From Terriglobia bacterium (lineage in GTDB: Bacteria; Acidobacteriota; Terriglobia; Terriglobales; Acidobacteriaceae), in the NCBI GenBank assembly GCA_021324365.1, contig JAJPJE010000026.1, positions 1-37,163 of the forward strand: a stretch of 37,163 bases of DNA, given 5' to 3'. Below are positions 9,080-16,040 of the stretch, piece after piece. Under the pieces are notes generated by a model, which was given only the letters and a program-made list of their open reading frames with translations, did not search any database and was not told where the DNA came from. The position numbers and the translations under genes are program-made. Numbering within the stretch: the first letter of the stretch is position 1; every line of letters begins with the position of its first letter.

Positions 9080-10012
9080 TTAGCGGGAAACTGCTGTGAA
9101 CAAGTCGGAATGTAGCAGCGACTGGAATTTACTGTCGTCAGTCTTGAACTTCAAGGTGAGCAAAGAACTATTGGAGTCGATCGTCACGCTATCGAGGGCC
9201 AGCTTCTCGGTTGCATTGGCATTCATTTTCCGGAACAGCACTCCGGCCTTGATCAGTGATGAGAGTGTTGAAGCCGTAAAGCTGTCCGACGTTACCACGT
9301 CGAGATTGAAATCCACGCCGTCGTTGAAATCCATTGTGTATCGCGATCCGAGCAACCGCTTCTTCACTGTCTCAAAGTCGCCCAGTTGAGCCGCATCTCC
9401 CAGCGTTGAGCGAAGCATATTCTGCGTTCCCTTCTGATCCAGAACGCTCCACACAGCGCCTTCCTGCACGGCATTGATCATGTCGGTCATCTGCCCATTT
9501 GAGTTCAAGCTTTCGGCGTAGCCGTCCCGCGCATCGAGCGCGGCTTTTACCGCTGAAACATCGCCGAAAAGCAGCGTGTAATTATCGATAAACGACATTT
9601 CCATGCCGTTGTTCATCGGATACAGATATTCCTGGTGGTACTTCGTTCCGCTGATCTTCTTCAACTTCATCTTGGCTAAGATTTTCTTCGTCGGAAACTG
9701 TCCCTGGGCAATGCCGACGCTGCGCAGCGAATTGTCTTTAATCCGGAACGATGCGAAGGTCAGTTGTTCAATATCGTCGTCGGCCAGACCGAGTTGCTTC
9801 AGCTGGGTTTCAAATTCTTTGAGGTTATCCGGCAACACGCGGTCCTTCAGTGCCAGCGCCGTGGGTGAATTCCGCAGCGCGCGATAATCGACGGAAATAA
9901 CCTGCTGAATCTGGCTGGGAATCACCGTCCGTGCGGACGTGCCCAGCGCCGAGGCAAAGGCCGCGCTGGTCCCCAGTAACAATACGAAAGCTGCTAGTAG
10001 ATAACGCTTCAT
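9080..10012 (-). CDS. Exported protein of unknown function
   Basis: A 310-residue protein that I do not assign to a named family. It begins with a clear signal peptide (MKRYLLAAFVLLLGTSAAFA, probable cleavage near residue 20-23) and has no later membrane segment, so it is predicted periplasmic or secreted. The body reads as two alpha/beta halves. It opens with ISVDYRALRNSPTALALKDRV and includes DDIEQLTFASFRIKDNSLRSVGIAQGQF and a FIDNYTLLFGDVSAVKAALDAR stretch, a pattern seen in DUF3352-like proteins that compare a per-instance value with a threshold. That resemblance is weak. It has its own downstream terminator and a 298 bp upstream spacer, so it is probably a single-gene transcript. Confidence 0.85.
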   Translation of the reverse strand: MKRYLLAAFVLLLGTSAAFASALGTSARTVIPSQIQQVISVDYRALRNSPTALALKDRVLPDNLKEFETQLKQLGLADDDIEQLTFASFRIKDNSLRSVGIAQGQFPTKKILAKMKLKKISGTKYHQEYLYPMNNGMEMSFIDNYTLLFGDVSAVKAALDARDGYAESLNSNGQMTDMINAVQEGAVWSVLDQKGTQNMLRSTLGDAAQLGDFETVKKRLLGSRYTMDFNDGVDFNLDVVTSDSFTASTLSSLIKAGVLFRKMNANATEKLALDSVTIDSNSSLLTLKFKTDDSKFQSLLHSDLFTAVSR

Positions 10013-10257
10013 GAAACCCCTTGAGAGCTGCTGCTGATTCGGATGACTTCCGCCGTCCGCCAGTTGGCATCAGCGCTCCGTCAATTCTATTGCAAATTTC
10101 GGCTACTCCACTGGGGCGTTCCCCTTAGGCCCATACCGGTAGTGTTTGTACCAGCGGAACCATGACTCGGAACATCAGGGAACCCACTACTTGCAAACCA
10201 GTGTGGGAAAGGAAAGTTGCGTGGCTTATGCTCACGCACTAGAGATAGTAACTGAGG

Positions 10258-10292
10258 GAATGAATTCCTCCCGTGCACGTCAAATACGTGCA
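10258..10292. promoter_or_regulatory. Two small palindromes in the spacer after ftcD
   Basis: Just beyond the ftcD stop, TGCACGT (10274-10280) and ACGTGCA (10286-10292) form a perfect 7 bp inverted repeat with a CAAAT spacer. Next to it GGAAT-GA-ATTCC occupies 10258-10269. Neither is followed by a T tract in the minus direction. They could be an operator for the exported-protein gene starting at 10012, or an mRNA 3-prime hairpin of ftcD. Nothing else is recognisable in 10013-10310. Confidence 0.3.
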
Positions 10293-10310
10293 TCTCGAAA
10301 AACACGCCTG

Positions 10311-11780
10311 TCAAGTACGAGTCCCAATGCGCGTTTTCACGTTCGCAACAAATTCCTCATCCGCGATGGACCCGAGATTAATCTCCACGTTGGCCAGCGC
10401 ACCCGTAACGGAGGCCTCGGCAAGAGCTTTGCTGACTGTAAGGTCTGATGCCATATTCGGATTGGTGATTGGCCGCAGCTGTTCCACTATCCTGCCGATC
10501 TCGCTGGCACGCTCTGCGACTCCCATTGGTATCAGTGTGGCCTGCTTCAGCGCGCCGTCGATTCCCTCCTGGCCGCCCGGCGATTCCTTTGCCGTCTTGT
10601 AAGCCTTCATTACCACATTGAAAGCCTCGGCGTCGGCTTCGATTGCCGCTTTCAAGTCCTCACGCAGAACATTCAACCGAGCAATCGCCTCGCTTAGTTG
10701 TGACTCATACTGCACGTATGCTTTTTTCCCTCGAGACATGGTCGCGACCATGGTTGCAAGACCTGCAGCCATAGCCGCTGCCGCCGCCGCGGCGCTCCCA
10801 CCTCCTGGTGCCGAAGTCGGCGCCGCCAGTTGCTCGATGAAAGGCTCGACTCCTGCACGCAAACCGCCGATGGCCATCCTGCCGCTCATCACTGCGCTGA
10901 GGCGGTTCTCGAGGATCAGCGACGCATCGAAGTTTTCCACCTGGAGAAACCATTCGGCCGCGTCTTCCAGGGCCTTCTTGGGAATGAGGCCCACGATCTC
11001 GCTGCTGGTAGGCATCACGCCATAACGAGCCGCTTCCCGCTTCACAAATTCGAAGACACGCGCGATCGGCGTCTGCTCGAAGTCAGTCAGGTTCATGGAG
11101 ACTTGCGCCTGCCCGCGCACCGGAAATCCGGCACCTTTCACATATCGCAAGCCACCGGACGAAAACCGTACCGCCTTCGCGATCTTCTTTGCGATCTCCA
11201 CGTCTGTCGTGTTGAGAAAGACGTTATATGCGATCAAAACTTTGCGCGCCCCAACGACGGTTGCGCCTGCCGTGGGATGTACCTTTTGTTCACCAATGTC
11301 AGGCTTGCGTGACGGATTGCTCTCGATCTCCGCCCGAATTCCCTCAAACTGTCCTCTCCGTATGTTTTCGAGGTTCTGCCGCTCTGGAGTGCTCGCCGCA
11401 GCTTCGTAGAAATAAATCGGAATGCGATACCGGCTCCAGACCTCCCGCCCAACGTGTCGGGCGATCTGAACGCAGTCCTCCAGCGACACACCTTCGATGG
11501 GAATGAAGGGCACCACGTCCGCCGCGCCCATTCGCGGATGCGCTCCCTGATGCTTCGTCAAATCAATCAGTTCGGCCGCTTTGCCCACTCCGCGAATCGC
11601 TGCTTCGGCAATTGCCTCTCGGTTACCTGCCAGGGTGATCACGCAACGGTTATGGTCAGCATCCATCTCGCGATCGAGCAGGTACACGCCTTCGACTTTC
11701 ATGGCCTCGATGATTGCATCGACTTTGGCTTTGTCGCGACCTTCGGAAAAGTTCGGTACACATTCAACAAGAGTGCTCAT
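10311..11780 (-). CDS. ftcD: Fused glutamate formimidoyltransferase / formimidoyl-THF cyclodeaminase
   Basis: A two-domain enzyme of histidine degradation and one-carbon metabolism. The N-terminal half (about 1-300) transfers the formimino group from formiminoglutamate to tetrahydrofolate, and the C-terminal half (about 310-489) deaminates it to methenyl-THF. The transferase begins LVECVPNFSEGRD and has the catalytic-type His in HQGAHPRMGAADVVPF (His81, equivalent to His82 of the animal enzyme). The cyclodeaminase domain starts with PTSAPGGGSAAAA and includes NPNMASDLTVSKALAEA. It is full length for the fusion, as in animals; in many bacteria the domains are separate genes. No other hut genes lie nearby. 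It follows the PagL-like gene by 25 bp and has no clear ribosome site. Confidence 0.93.
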   Translation of the reverse strand: MSTLVECVPNFSEGRDKAKVDAIIEAMKVEGVYLLDREMDADHNRCVITLAGNREAIAEAAIRGVGKAAELIDLTKHQGAHPRMGAADVVPFIPIEGVSLEDCVQIARHVGREVWSRYRIPIYFYEAAASTPERQNLENIRRGQFEGIRAEIESNPSRKPDIGEQKVHPTAGATVVGARKVLIAYNVFLNTTDVEIAKKIAKAVRFSSGGLRYVKGAGFPVRGQAQVSMNLTDFEQTPIARVFEFVKREAARYGVMPTSSEIVGLIPKKALEDAAEWFLQVENFDASLILENRLSAVMSGRMAIGGLRAGVEPFIEQLAAPTSAPGGGSAAAAAAAMAAGLATMVATMSRGKKAYVQYESQLSEAIARLNVLREDLKAAIEADAEAFNVVMKAYKTAKESPGGQEGIDGALKQATLIPMGVAERASEIGRIVEQLRPITNPNMASDLTVSKALAEASVTGALANVEINLGSIADEEFVANVKTRIGTRT

Positions 11781-11805
11781 AAGAATTGCCCGGCGATGCG
11801 CCAGT

Positions 11806-12390
11806 TCATTTGAAAATCGTGAATCCTAGACGGAAATGCACAGATGCATTAATGCCCGGATTATGTGCGCCCAGGCTCGCATTGGAGATATGAATTACCT
11901 GTGTAGAAAAGGTGATCGCCCGCTTCTCGCGAATGAAGTAATGAAAGCCGCCCTGCACGCCCGACATGAAATTGACATACGACGTTTTCGGTTGCGGCAC
12001 ATCTCGCGAAGAAAACAGGACACCGCCGTTTGCCTCCACAAACGGGACCACTTTCTTATTGGCGGTGAAGGCGAATTTCAGCACTACTGGATTAAAACCA
12101 CCGCTATACACCCATGGACCCTTGGGCAGATCGATGAGATACACCGGAATCAGGTCGCCTGCGTACTCAAAGCGCCAGCGAAAGCGCCCGGTCCCAATTT
12201 CCGGCGTAATGATTTTCCCGATCCGCACTCCACTTTCGAAGAATTTGAAACTGGAGCTTGCGCCAACTCCGGACCCGCCGCCGATCCACGGCGTAATTTC
12301 AACATTTCCGTTCTGAATGTTCGGATTCGAGTTTTGTTGAGCTAACAGCGGCGAAGTGAGTAATAGAAGGACAATGAGCAAGCGCTTCAT
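11806..12390 (-). CDS. PagL-like outer-membrane lipid A deacylase homologue (acyloxyacyl hydrolase family)
   Basis: A 194-residue protein with a signal peptide (MKRLLIVLLLLTSPLLAQQ) followed by alternating amphipathic strands ending in Phe-Lys, as in small outer-membrane beta-barrels. The PagL signature His-x-Ser-Asn-Ala is seen at H167-I-S169-N-A in QVIHISNASLGAHNPGIN. PagL removes the 3-O acyl chain from lipid A using a His/Ser/Glu triad. The position 14 residues after the His, where Pseudomonas PagL has its catalytic Glu, is Asn181 here, so activity is uncertain. The start at 12390 was chosen because it begins the signal peptide; the frame is open for another 22 codons upstream. ftcD follows by 25 bp, perhaps in the same transcript. 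Confidence 0.8.
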   Translation of the reverse strand: MKRLLIVLLLLTSPLLAQQNSNPNIQNGNVEITPWIGGGSGVGASSSFKFFESGVRIGKIITPEIGTGRFRWRFEYAGDLIPVYLIDLPKGPWVYSGGFNPVVLKFAFTANKKVVPFVEANGGVLFSSRDVPQPKTSYVNFMSGVQGGFHYFIREKRAITFSTQVIHISNASLGAHNPGINASVHFRLGFTIFK

Positions 12391-12532
12391 GCAGATTCCA
12401 GAATGCCTTCTTTGGAAACACTCCAATCTACACGCTTCTACCAAGAAAGCCCACACACTCCAAGACTCCGCTGAGTACAGCCGAGGATATAGGGATATAC
12501 CTTGAACTGCTAACCGGTCTCAAGTTTGGTGC

Positions 12533-12569
12533 CGCGGGTTCGCGTCCTTGAGTTAGACGCCAACCCGCG
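12533..12569 (-). terminator. Long GC hairpin after the Ser/Thr-rich protein gene
   Basis: GCGGGTT (12534-12540) pairs with AACCCGC (12562-12568), and inside it GCGTC (12542-12546) pairs with GACGC (12556-12560), with one C-C mismatch and a 9-base loop. The hairpin sits 21 bp after the stop codon at 12590. No T tract follows, so it may be a terminator-like hairpin or an mRNA-stabilising structure. The rest of 12391-12589 shows nothing recognisable. Confidence 0.45.
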
Positions 12570-12589
12570 TTCCGGCCACGTTGCAATCT

Positions 12590-13150
12590 CTATTCGCCAT
12601 TTTTCGCAGGCTTGTAACCCGCTTTCACAGCGTCAGCCTCTGTCATGAACTTGCCCTCTTTTGTCTTCCCATACCAGCGTCCGCCTTTGTGATAGGTGCC
12701 GCTTGCCGTATTAACCCACACCATACCGGGTTGAGGAGGCGTCTGCGCCTGTACTGGCGCGCTGGATTTGTGGTGCGACGCAGTGCTTTTTGTCCCAGTT
12801 GTGGTGGTAGAAGTCGTCGCTGTGTTCGGGGTGGTAGCGGCCGTCCCGAAAACGTTGGAGGGCGCAGCCGGTGCGCTGGAAGCCGCAGCATCGCTGGTCT
12901 TTGATTTTTTCGATTTGTGATGCGTCCTTGTATTGCTTTCAGTGGTAGTCGTCGTGTTTTTAGAAGGTGTAGTAGCCTCAGTTTGCTGATCTGGCTTCGC
13001 TTTCTTACTCTTCTTCTTGCTCGTCGTCGATGTCGTCGTGGCGCTTGTGGACGACTGCGACGCGTCAGTCTGAGCTACCGAAAGCGCACCGAGCAAGCAA
13101 ATAGCGAAGCAGCAGGCAGGAATGATCGTCCAGCGACTTCGAAGGTTCAT
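12590..13150 (-). CDS. Exported Ser/Thr/Lys-rich protein with small C-terminal aromatic motif
   Basis: A 186-residue protein of unknown function. The N-terminus is a signal peptide (WTIIPACCFAICLLGALSVAQ). Residues about 28-135 are low complexity: runs of Ser/Thr/Ala broken by Lys-rich blocks (KKKSKKAK, HHKSKKSK). This resembles a flexible cationic spacer that could bind cell wall or nucleic acid (inference). The last 45 residues form a compact motif, VWVNTASGTYHKGGRWYG followed by TKEGKFMTEADAVKAGY. I recognise this pattern from the ends of many bacterial exported proteins and nuclease-associated tails, but it has no agreed function. A strong ribosome site AAGGAGG lies just before the ATG, and a promoter-like pair lies upstream. 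Confidence 0.85.
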   Translation of the reverse strand: MNLRSRWTIIPACCFAICLLGALSVAQTDASQSSTSATTTSTTSKKKSKKAKPDQQTEATTPSKNTTTTTESNTRTHHKSKKSKTSDAAASSAPAAPSNVFGTAATTPNTATTSTTTTGTKSTASHHKSSAPVQAQTPPQPGMVWVNTASGTYHKGGRWYGKTKEGKFMTEADAVKAGYKPAKNGE

Positions 13151-13187
13151 AAAAGCCTCCTTGTTCCTCTACTCTCCGTGCCGCAAC

Positions 13188-13216
13188 AGTATCCACAGGC
13201 CTTTGCTCTGTTGCAA
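13188..13216 (-). promoter_or_regulatory. Sigma-70-like promoter of the Ser/Thr-rich protein gene
   Basis: On the minus strand TTGCAA (13211-13216) and GATACT (13188-13193) are separated by exactly 17 bp, each matching 4 of 6 consensus bases. The gene start is about 38 bp further on, with an AAGGAGG ribosome site in between. Confidence 0.45.
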
Positions 13217-13260
13217 GGATATGGCTGCTCGCCATCGCGTTTTCATCTCCTCCCACCTAA

Positions 13261-13287
13261 AATAAAAAGGCCGCCCGCAGGCGGCCC
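13261..13287 (-). terminator. Intrinsic terminator of yebC
   Basis: GGCCGCC (13269-13275) and GGCGGCC (13280-13286) form a perfect 7 bp stem with a 4-base loop. In the minus direction it is followed by TTTTTATT. It starts 22 bp after the yebC stop. Confidence 0.9.
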
Positions 13288-13308
13288 GTATATTTCGATT
13301 CGAGATGA

Positions 13309-14055
13309 TTAGCTCGCGACTTCCTCGAGTTGCTTGATGTCGACGTCGAAGTTCGACCAGACATGCTGCACGTCGTCATGGTCATCCAGAGCCTCGATGA
13401 GTCGAATCATCGTGTTCGCGGCCTGCCCTTCGAGCTTGATGTAATTCTGAGGAATCATCGCTACTTCCGAGCTGGCCGGCGTGATTCCCGCCTTCTTAAC
13501 GGCTTCCAGAACAGCCTCATAGGCGGAAGGTTCGGTGAGAACTTCCCAATTCTCGCCATCGTCCTTCAGATCCTCGCCCCCGTTTTCCAGTACCAGGTTC
13601 ATCAGATCATCTTCTTTGGCAGCCGCCTTGGGAACAACGATGTCGCCCTTCTTGTGGAACATCCAGGAGACCGCCCCCGCTTCAGCCATATTGCCGCCGT
13701 TTTTGCTGAATACGTGGCGGATTTCGCTGACGGTGCGATTACGATTGTCGCTGGAAATCTCCACGAGTACCGCCACTCCGCCGGGTCCGTACCCTTCTAG
13801 CGCGAATTCTTCGTAGTTCACACCCGGCAGTTCGCCAGTGCCGCGCTGGATTGCGCGCTTGATGTTGTCGGCCGGCATGTTCTCAGCTTTCGCCGCCTGC
13901 ACAGCTGTACGCAGCCGCGGGTTCTTATCTGGATCGCCGCCGCTTTTGGCGGCAATCGTAATTTCCTTAATAAGCCGCGTGAAAATCTTTCCGCGCTTTG
14001 CGTCTAGCGCGCCTTTTTTGTGCTTAATTGTGGCCCATTTTGAGTGGCCAGACAT
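13309..14055 (-). CDS. yebC: YebC/TACO1 family protein
   Basis: A 248-residue member of the YebC/TACO1 family, beginning with the family hallmark [27 protein letters not shown] (quoted in parts: MSGHSKW, KHKKG, KRGKIFT). Later blocks [16 protein letters not shown] and [12 protein letters not shown] are also typical. Members have been described as transcription regulators and, more recently, as ribosome-associated factors that help translation of difficult motifs such as polyproline. The sequence cannot decide which applies. It appears monocistronic, with a TATAAT box upstream and a strong terminator downstream. Confidence 0.95.
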   Translation of the reverse strand: MSGHSKWATIKHKKGALDAKRGKIFTRLIKEITIAAKSGGDPDKNPRLRTAVQAAKAENMPADNIKRAIQRGTGELPGVNYEEFALEGYGPGGVAVLVEISSDNRNRTVSEIRHVFSKNGGNMAEAGAVSWMFHKKGDIVVPKAAAKEDDLMNLVLENGGEDLKDDGENWEVLTEPSAYEAVLEAVKKAGITPASSEVAMIPQNYIKLEGQAANTMIRLIEALDDHDDVQHVWSNFDVDIKQLEEVAS

Positions 14056-14157
14056 AGTGCGACCTCGTCAGAGATATGAGGAATTGCCACAGAACAGTCA
14101 CTTATAGCGCATCGCAGAGGTGCGCCTGACATCCCTAACTGCTTGGGACAAAGGAGG

Positions 14158-14163
14158 ATTATA
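14158..14163 (-). promoter_or_regulatory. TATAAT -10 box upstream of yebC
   Basis: A perfect TATAAT on the minus strand in GTGCTATAATCC, about 103 bp before the yebC ATG. A good -35 is not visible at the expected spacing. Transcription would begin near 14151. Confidence 0.45.
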
Positions 14164-14227
14164 GCACGGGTGGCCATTCCTTCCCCTACACGTTCGGGAC
14201 GACAGGTATGCACATCACGTTGGCGAA

Positions 14228-15127
14228 TCAGTCACCTGAAACGGGTAAGAGTTCGTCGACCGCTGCAGGTGCGGCGAGCGCGGGAGCAGACGTTTCAGCG
14301 TCTTTTAGCTTCGGCAGCTTGATATCCCAAGCCAAACCTAAAAACTTGAGGACCGATATTCCGTACCAGTTCAGGTCGTATTCATACCAGCGCAGCCCGT
14401 GGCGGGCCGATTGCGGGTGGGCGTGGTGGTTGTTATGCCATCCTTCGCCAAAGGTCAGAAGAGCGACCCAGTAGCTGTTCTTGGAGGTATCGTCAGTCAG
14501 GAAGCGCTGTTTACCCCACATATGAGTAGCAGAATTCACGAGCCAGGTCGCATGCAGGCCAAGTGTGGTGCGCAGGAAGATTCCCCAGAGGACGTACTTC
14601 CATCCTCCGATGGCCAGAATCGCCACCCCAAGCAGCGTCATTGGGAGCCAATGCCACTTGCTGATCCAGGAGTGGAACTTGTCTTTGCGGAGATCCGGAA
14701 CATAAGGCAACAGCGCAGCAGACTGGTTGTGCATGGCTCGCCCGGTGATGATCCACCCCATGTGGGCCCAGAAACCTCCATCGCGAGGAGAATGCGGGTC
14801 GCCGTCACGGTCAGTATTCTGGTGATGAACGCGGTGCGTTGCCACCCAAAAAAACGGTCCGCCCTCGAGAGCCAGTGTGCCGCAAGTCGTGAGGAAATAT
14901 TCCACCAGCTTGGGTGTTTTGTAGCCACGATGCGTCAGCAAGCGGTGATAGCCCATGCCGATACCCAGGCTTCCGGAGATCCACCACAAAACCGCCGCGA
15001 GAAAAGCTGCTTTCCAACTGAAAAAGAACAGCGCAACCACGGCGCCGATATGAAACCAGATCATGAAGAAAGTGGTTAGTTTGCTAACCGGTTCGGTAAA
15101 CGTGCGGTCGCCCTTCAAAATGCGCAT
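14228..15127 (-). CDS. Membrane fatty acid desaturase (delta-9 / acyl-CoA desaturase-like)
   Basis: A 299-residue integral membrane di-iron desaturase that introduces a double bond into fatty acyl chains, so it probably adjusts membrane fluidity. Three histidine boxes are visible: HRLLTHRG (61-68), HRVHH (98-102) and HNNHH (231-235). Hydrophobic segments lie near 17-55 and 155-195. The third box in the sequence [12 protein letters not shown] is typical of acyl-CoA/acyl-lipid delta-9 desaturases. The exact acyl carrier cannot be read from sequence. The ATG at 15127 has an AAGGGGA ribosome site. Upstream, GTAATA occurs twice with an 11 bp period (15200-15205 and 15211-15216), a possible regulator site. 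Confidence 0.92.
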   Translation of the reverse strand: MRILKGDRTFTEPVSKLTTFFMIWFHIGAVVALFFFSWKAAFLAAVLWWISGSLGIGMGYHRLLTHRGYKTPKLVEYFLTTCGTLALEGGPFFWVATHRVHHQNTDRDGDPHSPRDGGFWAHMGWIITGRAMHNQSAALLPYVPDLRKDKFHSWISKWHWLPMTLLGVAILAIGGWKYVLWGIFLRTTLGLHATWLVNSATHMWGKQRFLTDDTSKNSYWVALLTFGEGWHNNHHAHPQSARHGLRWYEYDLNWYGISVLKFLGLAWDIKLPKLKDAETSAPALAAPAAVDELLPVSGD

Positions 15128-15259
15128 GAGTCCCCTTGCTGTTCTGAAATCCCCACAGAACGTTGGATTTGAAGTTAGCAGGGAGTGCGAGCCGCCTTTG
15201 TAATACTTGTGTAATAGGCCGCAAGGAAGTAACTCTCAAGCGGTGCTTTAAGTTTTAAG

Positions 15260-15291
15260 CAAAAAGAAAGGCGAGCTTTGCAGCTCGCCTT
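15260..15291 (-). terminator. Orphan intrinsic terminator on the minus strand
   Basis: AAGGCGAGC (15268-15276) and GCTCGCCTT (15283-15291) form a perfect 9 bp stem with a 6-base loop. On the minus strand the tail is TCTTTTTGC; on the plus strand no T tract follows. No protein gene ends just upstream on the minus strand, so it either stops a small RNA made from about 15300-15530 or stops read-through from the ABC transporter operon running antisense through doxX. Confidence 0.7.
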
Positions 15292-15347
15292 CTTCGCTCT
15301 GGAATCTCCCAATCTCCTTCCTACACATCAAGTGCTTGGGGTAAATC

Positions 15348-15366
15348 GACGCAGCCATTCTGCGTC
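15348..15366. other. Perfect hairpin in the 15128-15533 spacer
   Basis: GACGCAG (15348-15354) and CTGCGTC (15360-15366) are an exact inverted repeat with a 5-base loop. It lies between the orphan terminator and the structured doxX leader. It could be part of a small RNA or an operator. The 406 bp spacer otherwise holds only the elements listed separately; short open frames in it have no ribosome site or homology. Confidence 0.4.
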
Positions 15367-15398
15367 AGGTCAGGCCCGAATCTGAACTAGAGAATGCA

Positions 15399-15481
15399 CT
15401 TTGGGCATAACGACGGTGTTAGCACCTCCTGTTCTGCGGTTACCCCAGTCTGAGGTGAATACCTCATTGCAAGTCCCAAAG
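15399..15481 (+). promoter_or_regulatory. Candidate structured 5-prime leader of doxX
   Basis: An outer pairing CTTTGGG (15399-15405) with CCCAAAG (15475-15481) encloses three local hairpins: GGTG-TTAG-CACC (15415-15426), CTGCGG-TTA-CCCCAG (15434-15448, one mismatch) and TGAGGT-GAAT-ACCTCA (15451-15466). The 3-prime arm of the last hairpin (CCTCA) is also complementary to TGAGG at 15520-15524 in the doxX ribosome site. CTCCT at 15426-15430 is complementary to AGGAG at 15522-15526. This would allow an on/off switch of translation. I do not recognise a known riboswitch class, and complementarity to a purine-rich ribosome site arises easily by chance. Confidence 0.35.
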
Positions 15482-15533
15482 ATCGCCAACGGGGAATTGC
15501 GTTTTGCCATCTCAGGTGGTGAGGAGAAATGTG

Positions 15534-15980
15534 ATGAAAGCTCCCTTTCTGATTGGCAGGCTGATCTTTGGAGGCTTTTTTCTGTACAACGGAATCAATC
15601 ACTTTCGGCAGCACAAAGCGCTGGCGCAGTATGCCGGAGCGAAGAACGTGCCTAAAGCCGACGCGGTTGTTATCGGAACCGGAGTCGCGCTAACCATTGG
15701 CGGCGCCAGTATTCTGCTTGGAATCAAGCCCAAGATCGGCGCGCTTGCCATTGTCGGATTTCTGGCGGGAGTTTCTCCCATCATGCATGCGTTCTGGAAA
15801 GATGAAGATCCCAATCAACGCATGAACAACGTGATCAACTTCACGAAAAATATGGCGCTACTCGGTGCAGGTCTTGCGTTGATGGCTGTCGAAGAGCCCT
15901 GGCCTGCGAGCGTTCCAGTTGCACAGCCAAGCACCATCGAGCGAATACGACGAGTTGTGCGCAAGGGAGTGGCCGCGTAA
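15534..15980 (+). CDS. DoxX family membrane protein
   Basis: A 148-residue protein with four hydrophobic segments (about 3-20, 44-62, 66-85 and 110-130), matching the DoxX/SURF4-like fold. The opening LIGRLIFGGFFLYNGINHF is characteristic. Family members have been tied to thiosulfate:quinone oxidoreductase, redox stress and terminal oxidases, but most, like this one, have no proven role. The ATG at 15534 was chosen because GAGGAG precedes it by 7 bases; an earlier in-frame start at 15504 would bury this ribosome site. It is convergent with the ABC permease gene and stands alone, behind a long and possibly structured leader. Confidence 0.85.
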   Translation: MKAPFLIGRLIFGGFFLYNGINHFRQHKALAQYAGAKNVPKADAVVIGTGVALTIGGASILLGIKPKIGALAIVGFLAGVSPIMHAFWKDEDPNQRMNNVINFTKNMALLGAGLALMAVEEPWPASVPVAQPSTIERIRRVVRKGVAA

Positions 15981-16040
15981 CGCTAAACCAGTGAACAACC
16001 GGCGTCTCATGATTGGGGACACGTCTCGCCCGGTCGGCGA

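Noticed and set aside
10087-10314. Possible 75-codon minus-strand gene between ftcD and the exported protein
   Set aside because: No ribosome site, no homology visible, and composition unlike its neighbours.
12530-12570. GGTTCGCGTCC resembling a tRNA T-arm
   Set aside because: No acceptor, D or anticodon stems can be drawn around it; it is part of a long hairpin downstream of a protein gene.
14399-15079. Plus-strand open frame of 226 codons opposite the desaturase
   Set aside because: It mirrors the desaturase codons; the minus-strand protein has all three His boxes.
15387-15614. Possible 75-codon minus-strand gene upstream of the orphan terminator
   Set aside because: It overlaps the start of doxX, lacks a ribosome site and looks like no known protein; a non-coding RNA explains the terminator better.
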